Assembly: GCF_024166365.1 (NCBI RefSeq) | Contig: NC_064834.1 | Coordinates: 55,656,001 to 55,720,000, forward strand | Direction of reading: 5' to 3' | Length of the DNA: 64,000 nt | Source of the DNA: Elephas maximus indicus | Lineage: Eukaryota > Chordata > Mammalia > Proboscidea > Elephantidae | Part shown: piece after piece, positions 13,201-26,600 of the stretch | How the letters are laid out: the number at the start of each line of letters is the position of its first letter | Position numbering within the stretch: position 1 is the first letter of the stretch | Position numbers and translations under genes: made by a program | The notes under the pieces: generated by a model | Database searches by the model: none | The model's input: only the letters and a program-made list of their open reading frames with translations | What the model was told of the DNA's origin: nothing

Positions 13201-14632
13201 CACAGGTCTTTCCTTAGTTCCTCAAACATGCCAGGTTCTCTTCTTCCCCCAGGGCCTTTGCACATGCCATTCTTTGAGTGGAATTCTCTTTACCCTGCTG
13301 GTAACATGAGTTACATAACATGTCTTTCAGGTCTCAGTGTGTCATCTACCCAGAGACCTTCTTTGACCAGCCTATGTTAATCTCTCAGCCCCCATTTATT
13401 CTGTTATCATTATCTGTTATTTTGCAATGATTTAATACATCCATTTACTTTTGTGGTTGTCATTGTCTCTCTGACTAGAACGTAAGATCCATGAGGCAGG
13501 GATTATGCTTGGGTCAGTCACCATGTGATCCTCACTGACTAAAGCAGTATCTGCTACATAGAAGGAGCTCCATAAATACCTGTTGAATGAATGAGTATGT
13601 AACTGTTGACAAGCACTCCCTTCTGAAACTTTCTCCCATTGTTTTCTACGACCTTGTTCTCTCCTGGACTTGCTCCTGCTTCTGTGACTGTTCCTTCTCA
13701 GACTCTTCTTGCTCCTTCCAAGTCTTGGCAGTCAGTTTTCTCTCTAGCCATCTTCTCTTCACTAACACCCTTTCTCTCCTGTTCATCACAACCACTCTTA
13801 AAGCTTCCACAATCCCATCTCTGAGAATGACTCCAATGTCTATGTCTCCAGCCTTGCCTTCTTCTACCTGAACATCAGGTCCGCTTTGCCAGTTTCCACA
13901 CATCATCTCTACCTGGATGTCCCCCAAACACCCCAAACTGAGTATGAGTATGCCAAAATGGAACTCCGCCTCGGTTCCCTGTGTCCATTAGAGTGTCAAC
14001 ATCTTCCCAGTCATCAAAACTCAAAACTCCAGAGCCTTCATTTCTCACAGTCTCCGCGGCTAATCTGTATTAAAAACCAGAGTGACCCTCTCTACCCTGC
14101 CTGTTTCATGGGATGGTTATGAGAATTAAATGAGTTCACGCTCCCTAAACCTCAAACGACTACGCAATCAGGAAGGGGTCCCAGGTAATTACCCTGAAAG
14201 TTTCTGCCTCTTCACCCACTAGCCCGGCAATGGCTGACAGGGGGAGCACAGGTCCGTAGATAGGATCCTTGAGCAGTGAGTGAGTGAAAATGATGTCTGT
14301 TTCATCCACGATGGACCCATCTTCTGCAGGTAGTTTTACTGACCTATAGAAGAAAAGACATCAGAGTGATGAGATTAACAAATGCTAATCATTGATGCAA
14401 CTACTGCATCTGGGCAAATAGCAGGGTGAGGAGATATATACGTGTGTGTGTGGTGTGTGTATGGAGCCCTGGTGGTGTGGTGGCTAAGAGTTCGGCTGCT
14501 AACCAAAAGGCTGGCAGTTCGAATCCACCAGCCACTCCTTGGAAACCCTACAGGGCAATTCTACCCTGTCCTATAGGGTTGCGATGAGTCAGAATCAACT
14601 CTACATTAATGAGTTTTTTTTTGTTTGTTTAT

Positions 14633-14664
<32 letters not shown>

Positions 14665-17600
14665 GTAATAATACATGCCAGATAAAAGCCAAATATGTAT
14701 ATGTTATAATAAATCAGATAAACGCCAAAGATATATATAATATGCATAATCAGATATATTATATAAAAGCCACATAGTAGATTTTAAAATATCATAAAAG
14801 GACAATGCACAGTTATAAATTAAGTACAGAGAGATTTTCAAAATTGTCAAAGTTAATATCTAGAGCAGGAATTACAAATTCAAATGTGATGGGGTCAGGC
14901 AGGTAACAGGTAGCTAGGTGGGGATCATGGCGAATGGTGAAGTGTTTGTCCTTCCTACAGGAGGCAGCTGCCACTTAGCTCTAGCGAGAGGGTTTATTGA
15001 CATGTGAGAATTCTGGCTCCAAAATTTCAAGAGAACACCATGAGAAATCTCTGGGATTTTAAATGTTGGCAACTAATTTAAATTAAAAAAAAATCTGTAG
15101 GCTGTATTTATCTACCATTATAACCTCTGATATCAAGAATTCACTTTCAAAATTACTGTACATTTGCTTTTAACCCATAACATTGGAGAATTCATGGCTT
15201 CATGTATTAAATTCAGAACTGGTTTTGTTACGTTTTATGAATGACAAATAATTTTGAAAAATGTTTACATAAAAATATTATCTACTACTCAAAATATCTA
15301 AGGCTTAAGTGCTTAAGAATCCTGCTTGCTCTATGATTCTAGACAATCTGGTCATTTTGCCTCCCACTTCATTTGCTTACAGAAAAATCATAACCCAATA
15401 TTCAGAACTGGTGTAGAATATTCAAAGTAAGCAAAGAGAGGGAAGGGTTAGATAAATTACTTGCCTGCCCTGTCCAGGATCTGATAGAGACATCACCCAC
15501 TTTATTAAAAGGCACAGCACTGTCAAATGTGATTAGAAACAAATTTGACTTTTCAGTGTGTGCTTATAAGCTTGACAATGAGACATAAAGGGCACTGAAG
15601 AGAAAGAAGTGCTTCTTGTAGGGCTTTACATTTAGAAAACTTTATTTACTATCTTTGCACTTCTCTTAAGGAGGCAATTATTTCAAAAATTGCAATTTCA
15701 AGAGTGTAAATTTGCAACTTCTTCTAGTTTTCTACTTTACAGAGTACACTGAGAATGGTTAGCTCAGAGGCACTGCAGTTGATTAATGGCTTTTGTGTGT
15801 GGCCTTCCTAACTATGGTCTTGTAACTCCCACCCAGGTGATTGTGTGATAGGGTACCAAGGGGATTGGTCAGTTTTGCCTTAAAAGAGAGCTAATTCCAG
15901 ACTTGAGAGGAGGAGCCCAACACCAAGGAAGGAGAGAGTGTTTTTTGGGCTTCCAGGCCCATGGAGAGAGAAAGCTGAGTGCCTTTGGGCAGAGACTGAG
16001 GGCCAGGGAGAAGCGTGCTGGGGAGAGGCTATCCTGATGGAAGAAGTGTATCCTGAGTGTTCTTGAGCCTGAACTGGAACTGTTACTTCCCTAAGAAACC
16101 CCATAATTGTGAGTATGGTCTGTGAGTTCTCTGTGGCCATTGCACTGAATTATCAAACCCAGTAGAGAATGCTGTGGGAGAATGGTTAGTATCAGAGTTG
16201 GTAAAGATGGTGGAGAGAGGAGGCATGTTTGATCTCTGCCTCACAGGAATCAGCATTGGGCGTTGATCTTGATTCTCCCTCCCCCTTGGGAAGTTAGAGG
16301 AAGTCAGACACCACCCCCAAGCCATTTTTTCAGGCACCTTAAGACTCTGAACTCTTTTCCAACAAAAGTACCTGTTATCAACCATCACCACGACATAGGT
16401 CATCGAATTTCTCCCTGACCCAGTTCTATTTAAACCAGTAACTCCTATGCCTCTGCCACATGCAACTACGCCTTTGTTTTTAGATAATGTGGCTGAAGGT
16501 ATAATGTGTGCAATTTCGAAATAGTAAGAGCAAATCAAATATTGGAAAATTAAACCATGTTGACAAAAAGCTCTAGAAGGGCTTGATATTTAAAGAAACT
16601 CATTGGGAAATCAGGTTATAAAATAAAGAACCCTTTCAAAAGGCAAACAAGCACTTCAAGTTAATTATATAAATAGAAAGATGTTATAACTTTAAGTATG
16701 TGTGTATAAAGCCACTTAATTCATCAGATAGGCCCAATGACATTACATACAATGCAAATGAAGATTATCATTTTGTTGCTGTGTAGTAAGAAAGCTTCTT
16801 ACTTTGGTTTGAGGTAATGTTCCTGGTTACTTCTTTCAATGTTCCACACGGTCACTGCATTTGAACTTGACAAACATAGCTGGTGCCAGTTCATGGGGTT
16901 AAAAGTCATCTGGCTCACATCCACACCAGGCTGTGACTTCTTGCACAAAATGACATGGGATTCCCAATTCCTTAAAAGAAAATAGTGTTTGATGAAAAAA
17001 TAATTGAATTTGAGTTTCGTATCTTAAGAACATTAATTATTTGGAAACAATTGACATAAATTGGGACTTAATGTATGATATGCATCACAAAATCTATGGT
17101 ATTAATGTCCAATTTATGAATAATTATGCATATAATTATACTGTACCCTTTTAAGAAAGCATAATAACGATGTATTTTCTTTTTTTTAATAATTTTTATT
17201 GAGCTTTAAGTGAACGTTTACAAATCAAATCAGTCTGTCACATATAAGCTTATATACACCTTACTCCATACTCCCACTTACTCTCCCCCTAATGAGTCAG
17301 CCTTTCACGATGAATGTTCTTAAGTGTTCCTCTCTCATGTATTACAAAAGCTATTTTATCCTAGATAAAAATATCTTAACCAAGAAAACGGAATATATCA
17401 TTTTATTTGCTGAAAAAATAAATGTAGGTGTCTAAATCTCTTAAGTCCTATACCTGAGTACTTCATATGGATCTGGGTATACTGTACCCATCGAAGCCAA
17501 TGAAACATTCCCTAGTTTTAAAAATAAAAGTATTAGTACTTTGAAATGGATTCATTTACCCATTTAAGAGAATAAACCAAAACCCTACCATGTGCAAAGT

Positions 17601-20600
17601 CATTTGACAGATGAAATGAAAGGGAGGGAAAAAAGTGCTCTATCCCCTCATACAAGGAGCCAGAACTCCATTCATAGCTGTGATTAGGAAACTGGAACTA
17701 ATATTTATTGAGCTTCTTTTGGCTCCCTCCTACTCTTACTTCCTTCCATCACCATCACAAATGCCACTGTCCACCGTATCAACCATTTTCTTGCTGGTAT
17801 CTTCGGTTCTCTTGATCCTTTAACTTTCTGCCTCAGATGGCTGGCAAAAACCACCAACTCTGGATAGATGGGAAACCCTGGTACTGTAGTGGTTAAGAGT
17901 TATGGCTGCTAACCAAAAGGTCGGCAGTTCAAATCCACCGGGCGTTCCTTGGAAACTGTATGGGGCAGTTCTACCCTGTCCTATACAGTCACTCAGAGTT
18001 GGAATCGACTTGATGGCAATGGGTTTCTGGATGGATACTGAAAGCCTGGGCTGCTGGAGCTACAGGAACGAAATCACAGGACTGTGTGTATTGTTTATAA
18101 GTACTATGGATTCATGGTTACCACCCCAGCTGGAAACCTCAGAACAACCACCGATCCTAGATAGTTCCTACTCATCCTTTAGGTATCAACATCCCCTCCA
18201 GGAAGCCTTCTCTGACCACCCCCACATCAACCTCAGACTACATAAACCATTCCAAACCCGCTGCCGTCGAGTTGATTCTGATTCATAGTAGCCCTATAGG
18301 ACAGAGTAGAACTGCCCCACAGAGTTTCCAAGTAGTGCCTAGTGGATTCGAACTGCCGACCTCTTCGTTAGCAGCCATAGCTCTTAACCACTATGCCATT
18401 AAGGTTTCCTCAGACTAGATGCAACAAAATCCAAACCAAACCCAGTGCTGCAGAGCTGATTTCGACTCATAGCGACCCTACAGAACAGAGTAGAACTGTC
18501 CCCCAGAGTTTTCAAGGAGCATCTGGAGGATTTGAACTTAACCACTAGGCCACCAGGGTTTCCTCAGACTAGGTGAGGTGCCCTTAATATCTGCTCCCAT
18601 TGTGTTTCAGATCCCTGGAAGCCATAAAATACAGTAGTTGAGAGCTCAGGTCCATCTGGGTTTAAATCCCAACATAGTCACTTACCAACTCCATAACTTT
18701 AGGCAAGTACCTTATGTGAAAGGAATAACTTATTCAAACTTGGAGAAAAGAAAAAGTGTATTGGCTTGACTTCTGATATGCTGAAGCATTTTCCAACAAG
18801 CCTCCTAGAACAAAAAAGGAACGTCGTACCTTGCTTTGACCTGTATCTAAGGAATATAACTTTGTTTTCCCAGTATATCTGACTTTAAGGCAGCATTATT
18901 TTACTGGGCAGAGTTTAATTCTAGAATTGATACAATGCTAAGATGGTATTGCCTGTTGAAAACTTAGTTCTAAGTTTAAGGTGTTATAATTTGGAAAGTT
19001 AACCATTCTTGTATCCAACCCAGCGATTTTGTTTAGCCATATCTTTTTCTAGTTGTGTGTGTGTGCGCTTAAGCACTCAACAGCCAGATTCTTTTGTCTT
19101 CCTCCTGGTTCCCTCATTAAGGAGTTATCTAAAAACTTCTCTGGGTGCTCACAACCTATTTGTTTGAAAATCCTGCTTTAGCATTTAAGCTCTCTGAGCT
19201 CCAGTTTCTTTCTTTAAGATGAGGACTGTGACTGATGGCTCATGATATTTTCATGCGGATTAAATGTGGTAACCATTGTAAATTTCAATACGTGCCTCTC
19301 TGATGGAAGTGATTAAACAAAACCATTGATGTCAATTCCAACTCATTGTGGCCCTGTAGGACAGAGTAGAACTGCCTCATTGGGTTTTCAAGGAGCAGCT
19401 GGTGGATTTGAACTGCCAACTTTTTGGTTAGCAGCCATAGCACTTAACCACTATACCATCAGGGCTCCGATGGAAGTGATAGAGGTAGCGATTTGACATT
19501 AGCCAGCCTTATGCTGTGTGTAGGTACATAAGACCCAGATGTCCCAGACCTCACCAGCCTGGAACTACAAACATGAGATCACTCTTCCCTCACTTAAAAA
19601 AATTTTTTTTACGATTACTGTTTTTAATTACACAGGTATATCGATCCATTCTGTTCTTCCTCAAAAATTGGAATATAATAGTAAAGAAAGGTAAAGTTCC
19701 CTTGGACACATTTACTTTCAGGGTCAAATCATCACACTTGAGCCCCTGCTGATCTGACCTCCAGAAGTTCACCTCCTTTGAATGAAAAAAAAAAAAACTG
19801 AGTTATTGCTGGGAGCTGTGCCTGGAGGGGCTGCCTCCCCCAGGCCCAGAGGCACCCTTCTGCCAGCTCCCTCTTGTCTAGGTCCACTCCCTGCAAGGCC
19901 CCTTGGTGAAGCCTCATCCTGTTGGCCCCCATCATGAGACATTGTATATCAAGAACCCAATGGTGCCATCAGGGCTTCTCCCAAAGCTTCCAAAACCTCA
20001 GGTGCCAGACCAGAGGCCCAGCGGAGGGTCTGCTTCTGAGCTCTGTTCATGCTGGTTCATGGGGTCCCAGAGGACCTCTGCCTGTGTCAAGGCATCACAG
20101 AGGATCTCCTTACAGGACAGTAGTTTCTGGTCCTTCTCACAGCAGTGCAAAACCCATTGAGGGTACTGGATGAGGAACAGGTGCCAACCCATCTCCCTGC
20201 CCTCCTCTGCTTCCCTCACCCCTGCCCCCTTGTCTTTTCACTAACCCAAACTTCCCAAATCAAAGTGGCCATGAATACTAAGAGAAGCAAACAAACATGG
20301 GTGGAGGCATGGGGTGGGGAGGATATACTGTCCACCCTTAGTCTCAGTTCTAGCTCAGCCTATCAAAAATGCCCCCCATAGAAGTCTCAGACTTCCCACA
20401 CTAGACTGTAAGTTAGTTACCTGAGAAGTGGTACATTTTATATCCAGCACCTAATAACCCATTGCTGTCGAGCCAATTTCAATTCATAGCAACCCTATAG
20501 GACAGAGTAGAACTGTCCCATTGGGTTTCCAAGGAGTGGCTAGTGGATTCAAACGGCTGACCTTTTTGCTAGCAGCTGAGCTCTTAACCACTGTGCTACC

Positions 20601-23600
20601 AGAGCACCTAGTAGAGGATAAAAATTGGCAGCATGAATTAAATCCACTGAGCAAACTCAAATGCTTCTAGGGGCCAGGAAGTTAATGTAAATGAACACAA
20701 TTTCCTGAATGTAGGACTCTAGGTCAGGGGTTGGCAAATGCTTTCTATAAAGGGTTATATTGTAAATATTTTTAGTTTTGCAGACTGTATGGTCTTCCGG
20801 CTGTGTAGTGTGAAAGCAGCAATACACAGTATGTAAACAAATGAGTACCGCTATGTTCCAAGAAAACTTTATTTACAAAAACAAGCAGTGGGCTAGACTG
20901 GACCTGTGGGTCATAGTTTACCAATCTGCTCAAGATGGCGGTAGTCACTGTAGGCATCTAAAGTGAGTAGCCACCACCGGGCCACAGCAGACTGTCGCCA
21001 TGTGGGAACGCAGGCCCAGTGTTGCCTGTGTTTGAGAGGAACCTGACAGATAAATAGTCCTCCAAATTTCCCCCAATTAAAAAAATATTGGAAACCCTGT
21101 TGGTATAGTGGTTAAGTGCTACAGCTGCTAACCAAAAGGCCAGCAGTTTCAATCCCCCAGGTGTTCCTTGGAAACCCTGTGGGGCAGTTCTACTTTGTTC
21201 TATTGGGTTGCTATGAGTAGGAATTGGCTCGACAGAAACGGGTTTTGGTTTGGTAAAAAAAATATTCAGTGGCCATACAAAACACATCTGTGGCCCAGAA
21301 TTAGCCTAAAGATCATTAACTTTGAACCTTTGACTTAAAGAACTATCATGTAACAGGCACTGTTAGGTATTAGGCATACTTTTACTCAGTGAATTCTTAG
21401 AAAAGCCGTATTTAGGAAAACACTGTCATGCACACTGTACAGAGCAGGAAGCTGAGGTCCAAACTCTCCAAGGCCATACAGCTGGTAATTCCTGGAGCCA
21501 GGATTCAGGCCTAGATCCGTTACACTAAAAAGTCTGCATTCTTTCCACTATGCCGCCATTTTTAATCTTCACAGCCTGCACTTCTGAATGACAAGTGGAA
21601 TCTTTGGCTGGAGGAACTCTCAGAACCTATTACTTGCTTGTCTTCTTTCCCCAGCAGCATGCTATTGTATTTTCTGCCTCCTGGACAAGCTTCAGCACAA
21701 TTGACGAGATATTAACAAAAACTTTCCCAAGGCCCACACCTTCTAACACTCCTGATTTCTTCCACGTTCATTCTCATGACAAATGGGAAGGTAGATTAAA
21801 AAAAAATGCAAATGTCCGTAAGCAGGTAATGAATAAGCCAACTGGTCTATCCATAATACCACGGAATAGAAAGGAATGAACAAGTGATAGACACAACAGC
21901 ATAAGTAAATCTCGAACTTAGTATGCTGCAGGGAATAAACCAGACAGAAAAGGGCACACACTGTGTGACTCCATTTACATGAAATTCTAAAAAACACAAA
22001 CTAATCCAGAGGGCCTGAAAGCAGATCAACGGCTGCCTGGGACCAGTGGGGCGAGGGTGAGGGCATGGGTGGCAAAAGGCAGTAAGAAGGGACTCAAATG
22101 GGCACAAGAAAACTTTGGGGGCGACAGATACGTTTATTATCTTGATTGTGGTGATGGTTTCACAGGTGTACACATAAGTTAAAACGTATCAAAGCGTATT
22201 CTTCATGTATGAGGAGTTTATTCTATGTTAACTGTACCTCAAGGAAGCTTAAAAAAAAAACTGCACAAACTAATCTGAATCTAGATTTTTACATTTTTGT
22301 GTAAGAAATTCTGATGTGTAAGGCATATCCTCAGTCATTCCTGGGACGTTTTGTACGTCCCCTTACTAAGACACATTTCCTCCGGAAGGACTTTTTGAGA
22401 GGAAGAAGGCATGCAGCTGAAACAGCCAGCAAAGACCAGAGATGAGTCTTATCCACAGGTATTTCCTATGCAGCGGAACATATAATCTTTTTAATGTCTC
22501 TAAAAAAAAATTACAAGGAAGTCTGGTGGCACAGTGATTAAAGTGCTTGGCCGCTAACTGAAAGGTCGGCAGTTCTAACCCACCAGCCACTCTGTGAGAA
22601 AAAGATGTGACTGTCTGGCTCTGTAAAGATTTACAGCCTTGGAAACCCTATAGGGCAGTTCTGCTCTGTCCTATGGGGTTGCTATGAGTTATAATCAACC
22701 CAACAGCTATAAGTTGGGTTTTAAAAACAATTACAGTAAAACCTGGGAAACCCAGAACCTGTGTAAGGCAGAAATCTGTCAGAGAAGGAAAGTTAAATAT
22801 TTTCCACTAAAACAAGCAATAGAAAAGTGGCAAAACTACACCCTGTCAAAGGCGGAAAACTTGTGAGACCTGGAAAAACAAGGCAGTTCCGTTGAGTTCT
22901 GGCTTTCACAGGTTTCACTGTATTTTAAACTGGGCTATAAAGACTTTAGAAATGTAATTCAATTTGATTTCAGCATTTGTGGAAAGCAGGCAAACAATTC
23001 ATTCAAAGGTACCATTTATTTTTAAAAAGATGAAACTTAACGCATTTATAAATGTATTCTTCACCTGGCACAGGAAATATTACAACACATTAATAAAAAC
23101 AGAAAAAAAGCAATTATTTAGCTGTTATATATTTTTTCCCCTGGCTGCCAAATTTTATGCCTAGTCATAGCAACTATATGAAATCTTGGGATTAGGATTT
23201 CTATTCCTTCCCTTTTCTTTTTCCATGTTTTTCATGTATATTTCCTTTGATAAAATCCAGAAGGATAAGATTAAAGTGTAGCCCAGTGAAGGGAGTTTGG
23301 CTGGGATGCTACAACTTACCAGAGGGCCAGTTCATATTCTGGGAGAGTGGAGTAACTTGCCAGGTACGTGCCACAGTGACTGAAGGTAAGTAAAGTGTAG
23401 TCCAGAAGAATATTGCCTAAAACATAAAATCCATTAGAAGGACTTCATTATCATGTTCCCATTAACTAAAGCCTTATAGTTTACTTCCCTTTTCTAATCA
23501 TTTTCACAGAATTCAAAAGGATTTAGCTCCTGGAATGAGAGATCTCCTGGCTGCTTCCTAAGACTATAAACAGGAAGCTAAGAGCAACATTCAGGTCAAT

Positions 23601-26600
23601 TTTTAAAAGATAGTAAATGAAAACCACTAGGTTACCATTTCTAGACTTCAATTTAGAACTGTAGTACACTGTGTCATGTATGTCTCAGCATGATTTTAAT
23701 GACCCAAGAGCCATGAAATATTCCATAAATATAAAAAACATTGTAATTACAAAAGGTACTCAAGCAACCTTAAATACTTTGAATCACAATAATTCTACCA
23801 TATCCACTTATCTCTCTATACCTTAAGACTTATGTGGCCTTAAGCTTAGTATCTTCAAGCTCTTGGAACAACTGCAGAAAGGTCTTTTCCCATTTATGCC
23901 TACAGTTGAGGAAATGCAACCTGACTTTAAAAGTCCCAGCAACAACATATTTAAGGCGCACACCGCGGGATGCTAAAATAGGGAAGTGTCCGCCTGTGTT
24001 TCCCTGTATATGGGGCTCTGATTTTTCCTCTCCTTGTATCTGCTTTTCCTCAGTATTATTCTTTTACCTTCTCTGACATCTGTTCTTTATTTGTGTCTTT
24101 GTTGCTTGGTTGGTGTCTTTTTAATGTCTATTTCCTGCTTTTTACGCTTCTTACTATAACTGACCATATTATAACCCTAAAACATGACTTTCTGTCATTT
24201 GTCAAATTTATTCAGTACAGTCAACAAAAAAGTTAATGTGTATTTATTTAGCATTCAGTGGAAAAATGAATGTTTTTCTTTGGGATAGAGGCCTTAAAAG
24301 AATGATTTTCTATTCTGAATATACTGATATTTCTCTCCATAATTGAAGATTATTAATTTCATATTATTTGCTTTAAACTTCTTTTAAATTAAAAAAAATA
24401 CATGGTTTTTGAAAAAAAATTTTTTAAAGCACAAGAAGAAAAATATAGCCTCTGTAATTTCACTATCAAATTTGCTACATTTCTTTATGGCATTTTCTTC
24501 TGTGTTCTTGTAAAAATACATATGCATATGTTTTCTTTAAATATAGCTTTGTTTTTATAGGTAATCATGGATTCGATATTATACATAAATCAATTTTTAA
24601 AATAGAATTTGAATATTATACATAGTATCACATTCTATTGTTTTTTGTTTACTGTATATTCAGCATTTTATCTTCCTCTTTATAACTTCTCAAAACTTAA
24701 TTTTAATGTTTACATAATACCCCCTCATGGGTTGCTTTAACTTATTTAAACGTATTCATATTACTAGAGATGGAGGTTGTTCCCCTTTTGCTATTATAAG
24801 TGACACTGTATTTAACTCCTTAGCACACAAGTCTTTGACTGTATTTCTGATTATTTCCTTAGGGTTGAATTCTAGTTCTAGAAGTGGGCTTACTGGGTCA
24901 AATACAACCAATATTTTACTTTGCAGAAAGACTGTATGAATTTATACTCCCATCTTCGGCAAAAAAAAGAGTGCCACCAATTTCACTGCACTCTGCCTAG
25001 GAATTATGATCTTTAAAAGACCTGTTACCTTGATGGGTAGGAAAATAGCATCGCGGTTTAAATCGCATGCATTGTTGCTGTTAATATTGAGATGGAACTA
25101 TTTTTTATGTTTTTGGTCATTTGTAGCTTTGTGAGTTCTCCGGGCAAGTCTCTTTTCCATTGTTTTAACGGGATCGATGTCTTTTTTCTTATTGCTTCCT
25201 AAGTGCCCTGAAAATATTTGATCATCATATTTGTTCCAAATATTTTCCCTGGCTTATTATTTGCCTTTTAATTTTCAATGCTTTTTTTGATGTTCATAAG
25301 TTTTAAATTTTTATAGAACCAATCTTTTAATTTTTAATTTCTTCCCTTGTGTGCTTGCAAAGTTCTTCCCCTCCTACAATCAGTTCAACATTCTACCATA
25401 TTTTCTTCTATTTTTTAACTGGTTTTGCTGTTCATATTTAACTCTTATTTTCACCGGATATATGTTTTAATATACAGAGTAACACGAGTATATAACTTGA
25501 TGTTTTTGTTCAAACAGTCAATTTTCCTAATACCATTGTTGAATAATCCATACCCTCCTGACTTTTTTTGTAGGTGGGGGATTCTTTCATCATGTACTAA
25601 ATTTTTATATATTCTAGATTTTGTTCCCAGTCTTCTTCAACTTTTCCACTCATCTTATGACCCCTGCACCAATGTCTCACTCTTAGTTATTGTACCACCA
25701 TAGTGTTAAAAAGGTCCTTTCCCCGCCATCATTTCTTTTACAATTGCTTTCATTTTCAACTGTTCTTCCAGATGAATTCTGGAATCATTTCATTTAAGTA
25801 CTCCTTGCTCTCTACAACATATGATAAACTGATGGATACTTCCTGTGAAGAATATCAGAAATATATAATTACCAGACTTCCCATCCAGGAATATGTTTCT
25901 ACATATTTAAATCTTTTAAATCAGTGATTTTTGTTTTCTTCGTCTAGGTCATTCACATTTCTCCTTTGGGTAATTTCTAAATATTTGAATCTCCTGATCG
26001 TGTGGGTATTTATTTTGAAACCATCATCTTACTAAGCATTCTCTTATTAGTCCTACTAACCCATTGCCATTGAGTCTATTCCGGCTCATAGTGCCCCTAT
26101 AGGACAGAGCAGAACTGCCACATAGAGTTTCCAAGGAACGCCTGATGAATTCGAACTGCCCATCTTTTGGTTAGCAGGTGTAGCACTTAACCACTATGCC
26201 ACAGGGTTTCCATTAGTTCTAATAGGTTCTTTTTTTTTTTTTTTTGTACTTTACTTGAATTTTCTAGGTAGACTATCACATTATCCATGATTTCATCTTC
26301 TTTCCCACAGCTATTTTTTTTTCACTTTCATATTTTGTTGGCATTAAATAATAGTGGTAATAACAGGTATAATTGATGACTTATTCCTAATTTTATTGTG
26401 AATGCCTTTAGGGTTTCATTATTCAATATGAATGTTGATTTCTGGTTTGAATTCACTTTCAATTGCTTGGACAGGGCTAAAATCAAATAACCAAGGAGGG
26501 GAAATTTTAAAGATGATGGGTAGTTATAGTCTGCACAGAAGGTTCCCCACATCTGAATGGGTTATGGTTTTAAAAGTTGTTTTAATCTGTTGAGAATATA

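Noticed and set aside
16083-16538. 151-codon minus-strand frame in a CFAP43 intron
   Set aside because: Overlaps a dispersed LTR-like repeat and resembles no protein; CFAP43 exon phases join without it.
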